NCBI GenBank assembly: GCA_947459635.1
Contig: CANHEA010000015.1
Span: forward strand, 1-43,950
Reading direction: 5' to 3'
DNA: 43,950 nucleotides
Source: Flavobacteriaceae bacterium
Lineage (GTDB): Bacteria; Bacteroidota; Bacteroidia; Flavobacteriales; Flavobacteriaceae
Position 1 is the stretch's first letter, and each line of letters starts with the position of its first letter. Shown piece by piece: positions 8,947 to 16,712 of this stretch. Below the pieces are notes generated by a model. That model did no database searches, was not told where the DNA came from, and saw nothing but the letters and a program-made list of their open reading frames with translations. The translations under genes and the position numbers were made by a program.

Positions 8947-8954
8947 CAAATTTA
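8947..8954 (-). promoter_or_regulatory. -7 box of pgi
   Basis: TAAATTTG on the minus strand, 24 nt upstream of the pgi ATG. The -33 element is not clear. Confidence 0.45.
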
Positions 8955-8984
8955 CAATTATGTTTGTAAATAAACGGTTAACAA

Positions 8985-9126
8985 TTAGCCCAGATAGTAA
9001 TGGAAACTTTGCGGGAGAAAACGCTTTTATTTTTTGGGGAAAAAGAGTGCCCGAAGAAACTCCTTTTTTACCTTTAAAATAAATCGTTTTGACAAAAAGT
9101 TGGAAGGAATAGCTGGAAATAGCTCC
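8985..9126 (+). repeat. Dispersed intergenic element, copy F (degenerate, long)
   Basis: The left arm TTAGCCCAGATAGTAATGG matches the left arm of the copies at 39.75 and 41.4 kb. The right arm ends ATAGCTGGAAATAGCTCC, like theirs. About 100 bp of unshared sequence lies between, with only a short CTTTTT/AAAAAG stem. The right arm ends 6 nt from the stop codon of the M23 lipoprotein gene. Confidence 0.6.
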
Positions 9127-9132
9127 CAATAT

Positions 9133-10362
9133 TTATTTCTTTGCCTTCAGTCGCGCCACGCTATCCAATTCTCTTTTCAGCGGTTTTATTTGGGTTAGAA
9201 AACGCGGTAAATTTTGCTTGTTCATTGGCTCTGAATTGGGCAACTTAAGTCGAAGCGCATCTACTTGAACTCCGTTTTTCCAGAAGCGATAGCATACGTG
9301 CGGTCCGGTCGCTAAACCTGTACTTCCTACTTTTCCGATAATGTCGCCTTGATTGACATGTTGTCCTCTTCGCGCCAAAATTTTAGACATGTGAAGATAT
9401 TGTGTGGAATATGTTCGGTCGTGTTTGACTTTAACGAAATTGCCGTTTCCTGCTGTAAATCCGGTTTGTTCAACAACTCCCGAAGCAGTAGTCATAATTG
9501 GTGTTCCTGTTGGTGCGGCGTAATCTGTTCCTTTGTGTGCTTTCCAAATCATTTGAACTGGATGAAAGCGATTTTTGGCAAAATGTGATGTAATATTCAC
9601 AAATTTCAGTGGTGCTTTTAGGAAAAAGTTCTTCAGTGCTTTTCCTTCATCATCAAAATAATCTAGTTTACCTGAACCTTGATTTTGTTCGAAAGGGAAG
9701 GCATAGATTTTCTTTCCTTTATATTCGAAAAAAGCTGCTTTTAAGCTGTCGACACCGTCGTAGATCGTATCGTCAATATATCTTTCTGTGAATGTGATGC
9801 CGAATTTATCGCCTCTTTTCAGCTTAAAGAAATCGATTGACCACGCATATATTTTGGTAATTTTACTTGCCAAAGCGGCGTCTACGCCTTCTTTTTCAAT
9901 AGCTTCAGACAGGGAACCATTGAGACTGCCAGCAATGGTTTTCTTTTTAAAAGTTACCGGTCGGACTTTTTTGAACACACGAACAGAATCTCTTAGATCA
10001 ATCACGTAATAACTTCCTCTGTCGGGTTGGTAGACAAAAGCTTGCAATTTTTTGTTTCGATCTTTTGATCTAAAAAGCGTAAATGGTTTTCCTATTCTCA
10101 TAATTCGAACATCAAAACTATCTTTTACTTTTTCGATGATTTCATATGCTTTTTGTTCTCCTAAATTTTGTTGATTGAGAATACTTCCGAATGTATCGCC
10201 ATTTTGAATTGTGTCATTAGAAACGTTGAAATCATTGTATTTGAATCCAAATTTTTCAACGATGGGTATTGGTTTGGTTTCTTCAAATACAACATCATTT
10301 TCCGAGTTTTTACAGGAAAATAATGTGATGAGCATCAAACTAAATATAAGTGCTTGTTTCAA
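9133..10362 (-). CDS. M23-family peptidase lipoprotein
   Basis: Predicted cell-envelope peptidoglycan hydrolase of the LytM/M23 family, 409 residues. A lipobox L-F-S-C puts the lipid on Cys17. A LysM/OapA-like middle region precedes the C-terminal M23 domain (about residues 255-375). Zinc motif 1 is H276-K-G-T-D280 and a conserved His lies at 324 (QYLHMSK). The usual H-x-H is H355-V-C357, so Cys replaces the third zinc ligand. It lies 19 bp after the TDO-family gene in the DUF3108 operon. It may be an active enzyme with a Cys ligand or a binding-only regulator. Confidence 0.92.
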   Translation of the reverse strand: MKQALIFSLMLITLFSCKNSENDVVFEETKPIPIVEKFGFKYNDFNVSNDTIQNGDTFGSILNQQNLGEQKAYEIIEKVKDSFDVRIMRIGKPFTLFRSKDRNKKLQAFVYQPDRGSYYVIDLRDSVRVFKKVRPVTFKKKTIAGSLNGSLSEAIEKEGVDAALASKITKIYAWSIDFFKLKRGDKFGITFTERYIDDTIYDGVDSLKAAFFEYKGKKIYAFPFEQNQGSGKLDYFDDEGKALKNFFLKAPLKFVNITSHFAKNRFHPVQMIWKAHKGTDYAAPTGTPIMTTASGVVEQTGFTAGNGNFVKVKHDRTYSTQYLHMSKILARRGQHVNQGDIIGKVGSTGLATGPHVCYRFWKNGVQVDALRLKLPNSEPMNKQNLPRFLTQIKPLKRELDSVARLKAKK

Positions 10363-10381
10363 ATTGAATGAGTTGTATGAT

Positions 10382-11314
10382 TTAAGATTCAGCGCCCCAA
10401 TCCTTTAGTTCTTCCTCTGACCATAATTCTGGGAAGAAAATCCTTCTTTGGTATTTTGGGTGCATGTATTTTTTCCAGTCACTTCCTCCAGTTGCTTCGC
10501 CAGTACCTTGACCGCTATCAATATATTTTTTTGCAGCATTGAGATGACCCATCACCCAAGTAATATTTACGGTGTGGTCAAAATGACGCATGGCTCTCAC
10601 TAATTCGGGGTTTTTTTGATCCGTTTCTGGGAGTTGCTTGAACTTTTGCCACAAATTAATTGTGTTATAGTGTTCCATTTCTCTGAGAAAAAGCGCTTTA
10701 TACTTTCGTTCAAATTCAAGTATCAAGAAAGATTTTTCACCGGTTGAATGATCTTTTCCGGCAGCCTGCCAATACAAGTGTTCAAACGCATGTTCGTAGG
10801 GAGTATTACGATCTATTGTAGCTCTAAATCGATAATCAATCAAATTAATGAGGTCCGTAGAAGCGAATTCAATCAAGCGATATTGTGCACTTTGAAAGCC
10901 GCTAGCGGGTGTTAGGGTATTTCTAAACTTCATATACTGTTCCACTTCCATGCCGTCACCCATGATGTCAAAAGAAGTGGTAAGCATATCGAAATAGCGA
11001 CTAATGCGCATCAGTCGTTCGGTGAAAAAAGTGGTTTGAAGTTTTTGATGATCGGAAATCTGTTTGATCTCCCACAGGATCATTTTGAATAAAAGTTCAT
11101 TGACTTGATGGTACATAATAAAAACCATTTCGTCTGGCAGTGTGGTTCTTTGCGTTTGCAAATTGAGCAGCGCATCGGTTTGTATATAATCCCAATATGT
11201 TATTGGTTTTGCCCATAGCAATCCTTCGAGGTGTGTTGTTGTTTTTTGGTCTATTGCCTCAAATTTTTCTTCTAGATTATCTAAAATTTCCTGCGTAGCG
11301 TTGGTAATCTCCAT
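10382..11314 (-). CDS. Tryptophan 2,3-dioxygenase family protein
   Basis: Heme-dependent dioxygenase family that opens the indole ring of L-tryptophan to N-formylkynurenine, the first step of the kynurenine route. The 310 residues carry the hallmark blocks FIMYHQVNELLFKMILWEI (distal His and substrate pocket), FRNTLTPASGFQSAQYR, and a C-terminal GHLNAAKKYIDSGQGTGEATGGSDW with FFPELW. Its ATG overlaps the DUF3108 stop codon by one base (TAATG), indicating translational coupling. No other kynurenine-pathway gene is nearby, and its neighbours are envelope genes, so substrate specificity is likely but not certain. Confidence 0.9.
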   Translation of the reverse strand: MEITNATQEILDNLEEKFEAIDQKTTTHLEGLLWAKPITYWDYIQTDALLNLQTQRTTLPDEMVFIMYHQVNELLFKMILWEIKQISDHQKLQTTFFTERLMRISRYFDMLTTSFDIMGDGMEVEQYMKFRNTLTPASGFQSAQYRLIEFASTDLINLIDYRFRATIDRNTPYEHAFEHLYWQAAGKDHSTGEKSFLILEFERKYKALFLREMEHYNTINLWQKFKQLPETDQKNPELVRAMRHFDHTVNITWVMGHLNAAKKYIDSGQGTGEATGGSDWKKYMHPKYQRRIFFPELWSEEELKDWGAES

Positions 11315-12090
11315 TAGGGTTTTGCTTTTACTTTGAATGAATATTTGAGTCCTTTAAAGCCATCTAAGTCTGCTTTTATTGATCCAACTGCAAGGCTCGC
11401 TTTGATTCGTAATGGCAACTTATTGTCATCATTTGAAATCCAAACAGTTAAACTTTCTTCTTCCTTAAAGACCCTTCCAGACTGTACTAGTGGTCGAAAT
11501 ATCATCGTAGACACTGTTCCAAATTTGGTTTCAAGGTCTTCGTAGCCAAGGAATTTTAGTTTGAATTTGGTTGATTCATTGTCAAAAAACATATCTACGG
11601 CAATCGACTCTCCAATTTTTAGTTTATCGACTGATGGGTAATTTCGAAGATAATAGAAGGTTGAAACGATATCTTGTGTGTGATTTGAAAATGAAAAAGT
11701 TCTCTCATTTCCATTTTCATAATCTTTTACTAAAATCTTATTCGTTTCTTGATTAAAGAATCCTTCTTGATTTTTTTTATAACCACCTTCGTCTATTCTT
11801 CTGACAAACTGATAAGGGCTACCTGTTTCCTTGTCAAAATAACTTTCGTACAAATCATCCACTTTAAAAAAGAATCTAGACAAACCAGTGGTATAACCTT
11901 TTCCAATGGCGTGATAAACTCTCTTGTTATTTATCACCGCTTCCTTTACTTCAAGTGTGGCGTATCCGGCATTTACGAGACCATAATGGATTCTAAATTT
12001 AAACCACTCGCCAACATCAAAAGCTCTTTCTTTCTGAGAACTAAAACCAAAAGTTGTTGCTATAAAAACTAATACTAGTACTTTTTTCAT
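11314..12090 (-). CDS. DUF3108 exported protein
   Basis: A 258-residue secreted or periplasmic protein. An N-terminal signal segment (about residues 1-18) is followed by a beta-rich DUF3108 body with typical blocks FRIHYGLVNAGYATLEV, SRFFFKVDDLYESYFD and LPLRIKASLAVGSIKADL. The family is common in Bacteroidota and Proteobacteria envelopes; its biochemical role is not established. It is the first gene of an operon with the TDO-family and M23 genes and has a good promoter (TTTG-N20-TACATTTG). Confidence 0.88.
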   Translation of the reverse strand: MKKVLVLVFIATTFGFSSQKERAFDVGEWFKFRIHYGLVNAGYATLEVKEAVINNKRVYHAIGKGYTTGLSRFFFKVDDLYESYFDKETGSPYQFVRRIDEGGYKKNQEGFFNQETNKILVKDYENGNERTFSFSNHTQDIVSTFYYLRNYPSVDKLKIGESIAVDMFFDNESTKFKLKFLGYEDLETKFGTVSTMIFRPLVQSGRVFKEEESLTVWISNDDNKLPLRIKASLAVGSIKADLDGFKGLKYSFKVKAKP

Positions 12091-12133
12091 TTTTTTAGAG
12101 AATTGATTTCAGCGCGAAATACAATATCTGTTC

Positions 12134-12165
12134 CAAATGTATTAAAACAAAAAAACTCAGTCAAA
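12134..12165 (-). promoter_or_regulatory. Promoter of the DUF3108-TDO-M23 operon
   Basis: TTTG (12162-12165) and TACATTTG (12134-12141) on the minus strand are separated by 20 nt, an excellent Bacteroidota -33/-7 pair. The transcript would start about 12127, some 37 nt before the DUF3108 ATG. The -33 element lies in the loop of the preceding terminator. Confidence 0.6.
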
Positions 12166-12180
12166 TAATGACCGAGTTTT
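12148..12180 (-). terminator. Terminator upstream of the DUF3108 operon
   Basis: Stem 12152-12163 with 12169-12180 (one internal mismatch, 5-nt loop), then a T-rich tail on the minus strand. It ends either the hmgA-hppD transcript or the candidate small RNA beginning near 12262. Confidence 0.8.
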
Positions 12181-12262
12181 TATGCTATTAACCAACCAAA
12201 AACTATAAATTATGATAAATTTATATAAAAACTTCCGGAAACCACTCCTTCATTTTTGTTGG
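12148..12262 (-). ncRNA. Candidate small RNA between hppD and DUF3108
   Basis: A perfect -7 box (TATCTTTG, 12265-12272) and a terminator (12152-12180) bracket about 115 nt with no convincing protein gene. The RNA can fold an 8-bp hairpin (12204-12211 with 12218-12225). A 5' segment (12225-12233) can pair with 12175-12183, the 5' arm of the terminator, giving a rod or an alternative to termination. It also contains a 10-codon frame reading MKEWFPEVFI (12253 to 12221). Possibilities are a free small RNA (including a 6S-like RNA) or a leader-type regulator. No homologue is recognised by eye. Confidence 0.3.
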
Positions 12263-12264
12263 TA

Positions 12265-12272
12265 CAAAGATA
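12265..12272 (-). promoter_or_regulatory. -7 box in the hppD-DUF3108 gap
   Basis: TATCTTTG on the minus strand; no -33 TTTG at normal spacing. It would start the candidate small RNA. Confidence 0.4.
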
Positions 12273-12338
12273 GCTTGTTTTTGAATTATGTATAATAAAA
12301 ATTTAACTTTAACACGAAATGTTCAATAACCACATAGC

Positions 12339-12350
12339 TACAACGTTGTA
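12339..12350. promoter_or_regulatory. 12-bp perfect palindrome
   Basis: TACAACGTTGTA lies about 34 nt after the hppD stop and 66 nt upstream of the -7 box at 12265. Its shape fits an operator, but there is no other support. Confidence 0.2.
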
Positions 12351-12383
12351 TTTTATCAATAATTCAATTTTTTTGGCGAAACA

Positions 12384-13544
12384 TTACAAAGTTCCTCTTT
12401 TTTCTTGTTCTCTTTCAATAGATTCGAAAAGCGCTTTAAAATTTCCTGCGCCAAAACCTTTCGCACCCATTCGTTGAATAATCTCGAAAAACAAAGTTGG
12501 TCTGTCTTCTACTGGTTTAGTGAAAATTTGAAGTAAATAACCATCTTCATCGGCATCAACCATGATTGCAAGTTTTTCAATCATAGTTAGATCCTCGTGC
12601 ATCATGTTCATGTGTTCGCCTAGACGATTGGGAATGTCTTCGTAATACGCCCGCGGCGGAGCGGATAAGAATTCGATTCCTCTAGCTCGTAATTCCGTAA
12701 CCGTCGCAATGATATCATCGGTTGCGATAGCAATATGCTGCACACCTGAACCTTCGTAAAAATCTAAATATTCTTCAATCTGAGACCGCTTGTTTCCTTT
12801 TGCAGGCTCGTTGATTGGAAATTTAATTCTTCCATTTCCGTTACTCATTACTTTGCTCATCAACGCGGAATATTCGGTATGTATTTGTTTGTCATCGAAA
12901 GAAAGAAAATTGACAAATCCCATCACTTCCTCATACCATTTTACCCATTCATTCATTTGGTTCCAGCCCACATTTCCGACCATATGGTCTACATATTTTA
13001 GTCCTACAGCAGTTGGGTTGTAATCAGATTTCCATTCTACATAACCAGGTAAAAAAGTACCTGTATAATTCTTGCGCTCTACAAACATGTGAACCGTTTC
13101 CCCGTAGGTATAGATTCCTGCGCGAATTACTTCTCCGAATTCGTCTTTTTCAACAACGGGCTCCATATATACTTTGGCACCTCTTTTTGTGGTTTCTTCG
13201 AATGATTTTCTAGCGTCTTCTACCCACAAAGCAATAATTTTTACGCCATCACCGTGTTTTTTAACGTGCTCGCCAATCGGAGAATCACTGGTTAAGGCTG
13301 TTGTGAGTACCAATCTGATTTTGTCTTGCTTTAGAACATAAGAAGCTCTATCACGAACTCCCGTCTCTAGTCCCGCATATGCTAAAGACTGAAAACCAAA
13401 AGCGGTCTTATAGAAATGAGCCGCTTGTTTCGCGTTTCCTACGTAAAATTCTACGTAATCTGTTCCCATTAATGGAAGGAAGTCTTGCGCTCCTTCAAAT
13501 ATTTTTTCGAGTCCATATTCAACGGACGTTACTTGTTTTGACAT
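12384..13544 (-). CDS. hppD: 4-hydroxyphenylpyruvate dioxygenase
   Basis: Fe(II) dioxygenase turning 4-hydroxyphenylpyruvate into homogentisate in tyrosine catabolism. The 386 residues form two VOC-type domains. The 2-His-1-carboxylate iron site is His187 (KYVDHMVGN), His270 (GVQHIAIATDDI) and about Glu352 (FFEIIQR). The C-terminal gating helix GFGAGNFKALFESIE is present. hmgA lies 157 bp upstream on the same strand, so the two consecutive steps are encoded together. An intergenic repeat element sits between them. Confidence 0.97.
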   Translation of the reverse strand: MSKQVTSVEYGLEKIFEGAQDFLPLMGTDYVEFYVGNAKQAAHFYKTAFGFQSLAYAGLETGVRDRASYVLKQDKIRLVLTTALTSDSPIGEHVKKHGDGVKIIALWVEDARKSFEETTKRGAKVYMEPVVEKDEFGEVIRAGIYTYGETVHMFVERKNYTGTFLPGYVEWKSDYNPTAVGLKYVDHMVGNVGWNQMNEWVKWYEEVMGFVNFLSFDDKQIHTEYSALMSKVMSNGNGRIKFPINEPAKGNKRSQIEEYLDFYEGSGVQHIAIATDDIIATVTELRARGIEFLSAPPRAYYEDIPNRLGEHMNMMHEDLTMIEKLAIMVDADEDGYLLQIFTKPVEDRPTLFFEIIQRMGAKGFGAGNFKALFESIEREQEKRGTL

Positions 13545-13617
13545 ACTATTTATTTTTTATGGTGCCTTTTAGTGGCACTGATTCTTAATGAATTTAAAAT
13601 GTGTTTTCTACGAAATG

Positions 13618-13695
13618 CCTAGCCCTGATGGTAACGGCATCCTTTTGTGCGGTTGTTCAGCACAAAAGATATAGTGAACAGCAGGAAGTTGCTTC
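13618..13695 (+). repeat. Dispersed intergenic element, copy A
   Basis: The left arm CCTAGCCCTGATGG, a 9-bp hairpin (CTTTTGTGC 13642-13650 with GCACAAAAG 13660-13668) and the right arm GAACAGCAGGAAGTTGCTTC form the element. It ends 6 nt from the hmgA stop codon, between hmgA and hppD. Other copies are near 9.0, 22.7, 39.8 and 41.4 kb. Confidence 0.75.
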
Positions 13696-13701
13696 AACTA
13701 A

Positions 13702-14859
13702 TTATTCTACCCACGATTTGTAATAGGCGCCGTCATCAATTCCCATAGCTTCTTCGGTTACCATTAATGGACGAAAAGTATCAACCATCACGGCAAGCTC
13801 TTGTGTTTCCGTTTGCCCAATGCTGCGTTCCATTGCTCCCGGCGCTGGTCCGTGCGGAATTCCTTTTGGATGCAGGGTGATATGTCCTTGTTCAATGTTA
13901 TTCCTTGACATAAAATCTCCATCTACATAATATAAAACCTCATCGCTATCGATATTGCTGTGGTTATATGGCGCTGGAATTGCTTTCGGGTGATAATCAT
14001 ATAATCTAGGAACGAAAGAGCACACGACAAAAGTGGCTGTTTCAAAAGTTTGATGCACTGGAGGCGGTTGGTGTACGCGCCCAGTAATTGGCTCAAAATT
14101 ATGTATCGAAAATGCATACGGGAAATTAAAACCGTCCCATCCGACAACATCAAAAGGATGCGTAGCATATACTACTTCGTGAATCATCCCTTCTTTTTTG
14201 ATCTTAATGAGAAAGTCACCTTTTTCGTCATACGTCTCTAATTCTGTCGGCAATTTAAAATCACGCTCGCAGAAAGGCGCGTGCTCAAGATGCTGACCTG
14301 ATTCGTTTTTGTATCGTTTTGGTGTATAAAACGGCGCAAATGACTCGACATAGAACAAGCGGTTTTCAGCCGATTCAAATTCGATTTGATAGATCATCCC
14401 ACGAGGAATAATAAGGTAATCCCCGTATTCAAATGGAATATTCCCCATCATCGTTCGCAATTTTCCTTTGCCTTTATGGATGAAAATCATTTCGTCTGCA
14501 TCGGCGTTCTTGTAGAAATAAGTAGTTAATGATTGTTGGGGTGCGGCTAGACCAATCGTGCAATCTCGATTGACCAACATGGGTTTGCGGCTTTCCAGAA
14601 AATCAGCGTGTGGTTTTAGGTCAAAACCTTTTAGTAACAGTGATTTTATGTTTTTGTCAATAGCGATTTTAGGTTCGACCGAATAGGATTTGAGAATTTC
14701 TTTGACTTGTGTCGGTCGATGAACATGGTACAATAGCGACGAATGTCCGCTAAATCCTTCTGTTCCGAATAGTTGTTCGTAATATAAGCCTCCGTTTGGT
14801 TTTTCAAATACGACATGGCGTTTTTGTGGGAAGCTACCAAGTTTATGGTATATAGGCAT
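13702..14859 (-). CDS. hmgA: Homogentisate 1,2-dioxygenase
   Basis: Cleaves the homogentisate ring to maleylacetoacetate. This is the 385-residue cupin-type form found in Bacteroidota. Likely iron ligands are His300 (PYNHSN), Glu307 (SDEVLYY) and His336 (GIPHGPAPGAMERS). The spacing from His300 to the Glu is one residue longer than in the human enzyme, so the assignment is approximate. The blocks GWDGFNFPYAFSIHNFEP and RVHQPPPVHQTF are typical. It precedes hppD in the same direction. No fumarylacetoacetase or maleylacetoacetate isomerase is in the window. Confidence 0.95.
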   Translation of the reverse strand: MPIYHKLGSFPQKRHVVFEKPNGGLYYEQLFGTEGFSGHSSLLYHVHRPTQVKEILKSYSVEPKIAIDKNIKSLLLKGFDLKPHADFLESRKPMLVNRDCTIGLAAPQQSLTTYFYKNADADEMIFIHKGKGKLRTMMGNIPFEYGDYLIIPRGMIYQIEFESAENRLFYVESFAPFYTPKRYKNESGQHLEHAPFCERDFKLPTELETYDEKGDFLIKIKKEGMIHEVVYATHPFDVVGWDGFNFPYAFSIHNFEPITGRVHQPPPVHQTFETATFVVCSFVPRLYDYHPKAIPAPYNHSNIDSDEVLYYVDGDFMSRNNIEQGHITLHPKGIPHGPAPGAMERSIGQTETQELAVMVDTFRPLMVTEEAMGIDDGAYYKSWVE

Positions 14860-15036
14860 GGTTATTAAATTTAGATTTATGAATAGATTGTGAATTAGTA
14901 ATTCCCATCTATCACTCTGGATTCCTCTTCATGAGGAAATGCAGATACTCTAATAAACCTATCCAATTTGTTTTCATAGTAACAAATATCGTAAAAAAAC
15001 ACTTTTTAATTTCAATATCTATGAGATATTTTTAAT

Positions 15037-15081
15037 CACAAAAAAAGCACTTTTAGATCAATTAGACTAAAAGTGCTTTTT
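15037..15081 (-). terminator. Terminator after the APC permease
   Basis: Perfect 15-bp stem (15042-15056 with 15067-15081), 10-nt loop, and a T run on the minus strand. Confidence 0.88.
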
Positions 15082-15099
15082 CAAAATATGATTATCTTT

Positions 15100-16593
15100 T
15101 TATTCTTGCGGATTGTTTAGTTTACTGTGCTTTTTACCATAGGTGAAATAAATGACCAAACCAATGGCAAGCCATAAGATCAGTCGCAACCAGTTTGTCC
15201 ATCCTAAACCATAAATCATCGCTAAGCAAACTACGATTCCAAGAATAGGAACTACGGGAACAAATGGGGTTTTAAATTCACGTTTCATGTCTGGTTCGGT
15301 TTTACGCAATACAATAACGGAAAAGCAAACTAAAATAAAAGCGAATAAGGTTCCAATACTTGTCATATCACCAACAATATCCCCTGGAATAAAGGCAGCA
15401 AAAAGACCAACTATTACAAGAATTGCTAAATTAGCTTTGTAAGGAGTTTTGTATTTGGAATGCAAATCTCCAAATGCTTTTGGCAACAAACCATCTTTAC
15501 CCATCGCATAGAAAACGCGCGATTGACCTAATAGCATTACTAGAATTACAGAAGAAAATCCGGCCAAAATTGCCACAGTTACAAACTGCGCTAACCATTC
15601 ATATCCTATCATATATTTATTAATCGCAAAAGCAACTGAAGCTTCCTTACCCCCAGTTCTAAAATCTTCTACAGTCGCAACTCCCGTTAATACGTGTGCA
15701 AATAAGATATACAAAACGGTACAAATCGCTAATGATCCTAATATCCCGATTGGCATGTCTCGCTTTGGATTTTTGGTTTCTTGTGCAGCTGTACTTACTG
15801 CATCAAAGCCAATGAATGCAAAGAACACTGTTCCTGCCGCACCAAGTATTCCCATAATTCCACCGTAGTGATGGCCTATTCCTTGATCATCGGTATAAGT
15901 TCCAACTTCTGGAATATACGGCGTATGATTCGCTGGATTGATAAAGTGCCAGCCTAAAACGATAATCAACACTACAATAGTTACTTTGACAACCACAATC
16001 AATCCGTTGACAAAAGCTGATTCTTGCGTTCCTTTTATCAATAACAAACTAATTACTGCGACAATAAATAAAGCAGGCAGATTGATAATTCCTTGCTGTA
16101 GAATTTCTTGGGTATTCGGATCGATCACTTTTTGAAAAGGAGAATGACACAACGAATACGGAATTGGACTCGTATGCAGCACATTGACCAGTAAATTATT
16201 GAGATATTCACTCCACGCAATTCCCACAGTGGCAGCTCCTACCGCATATTCTAATATCAAATCCCAGCCAATAATCCAAGCGAGCAACTCTCCCATTGTC
16301 GCGTAAGTATAGGTGTAAGCACTACCTGAAATTGGAATTGAAGAGGAAAGTTCCGCGTAACACAATCCAGCCAAAGCACAACCAACGGCCGCTACAATAA
16401 AGCCAATAGTAACCGATGGACCTGCATTTTGAGCTGCTGCAGTGGCTGTTCTCACAAACAATCCCGCGCCAATAATTGCTCCAATACCTAAGGCAATAAG
16501 TGACCATGCAGTTAATGTTCTCTTTAACCCTTTTTCAGATTCTGTAGCTTCGCTTAATAAAAGTGAAATAGATTTTTTCTTCCAAATAGACAT
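15100..16593 (-). CDS. APC-superfamily amino-acid permease
   Basis: Inner-membrane amino-acid transporter, 497 residues with about 12-14 membrane helices. The first helix carries the substrate-site motif GIGAIIGAGLFV, followed by AGPSVTIGFIVAAVGCALAG and CYAELSSSIPISGSAYTY, characteristic of the cationic amino acid transporter/YfnA branch of the APC superfamily. Substrate cannot be read from sequence; the branch suggests basic amino acids, the hmgA-hppD context aromatic ones. It has its own promoter and terminator, so it is a single-gene unit. Confidence 0.9.
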   Translation of the reverse strand: MSIWKKKSISLLLSEATESEKGLKRTLTAWSLIALGIGAIIGAGLFVRTATAAAQNAGPSVTIGFIVAAVGCALAGLCYAELSSSIPISGSAYTYTYATMGELLAWIIGWDLILEYAVGAATVGIAWSEYLNNLLVNVLHTSPIPYSLCHSPFQKVIDPNTQEILQQGIINLPALFIVAVISLLLIKGTQESAFVNGLIVVVKVTIVVLIIVLGWHFINPANHTPYIPEVGTYTDDQGIGHHYGGIMGILGAAGTVFFAFIGFDAVSTAAQETKNPKRDMPIGILGSLAICTVLYILFAHVLTGVATVEDFRTGGKEASVAFAINKYMIGYEWLAQFVTVAILAGFSSVILVMLLGQSRVFYAMGKDGLLPKAFGDLHSKYKTPYKANLAILVIVGLFAAFIPGDIVGDMTSIGTLFAFILVCFSVIVLRKTEPDMKREFKTPFVPVVPILGIVVCLAMIYGLGWTNWLRLILWLAIGLVIYFTYGKKHSKLNNPQE

Positions 16594-16656
16594 AATTACT
16601 ATATTAATTGATTATACATTTTAACTTCGTTTTGTTCAACCTACGCGGTCTCGTGT

Positions 16657-16686
16657 CAAATATATTGTTTTTTATATAACGGCAAA
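16657..16686 (-). promoter_or_regulatory. Promoter of the APC permease
   Basis: TTTG (16683-16686) and TATATTTG (16657-16664) on the minus strand with an 18-nt spacer; 63 nt before the ATG. Confidence 0.55.
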
Positions 16687-16712
16687 CATAAATTTTTGAA
16701 TGCCACTCCTCC

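Noticed and set aside
8935..9129. 64-codon open frame on the minus strand between the M23 gene and pgi
   Set aside because: It consists almost entirely of repeat copy F and carries no protein-like features.
12212..12295. 27-codon plus-strand frame in the hppD-DUF3108 gap
   Set aside because: It is antisense to the candidate RNA, has no promoter or leader of its own, and low complexity.
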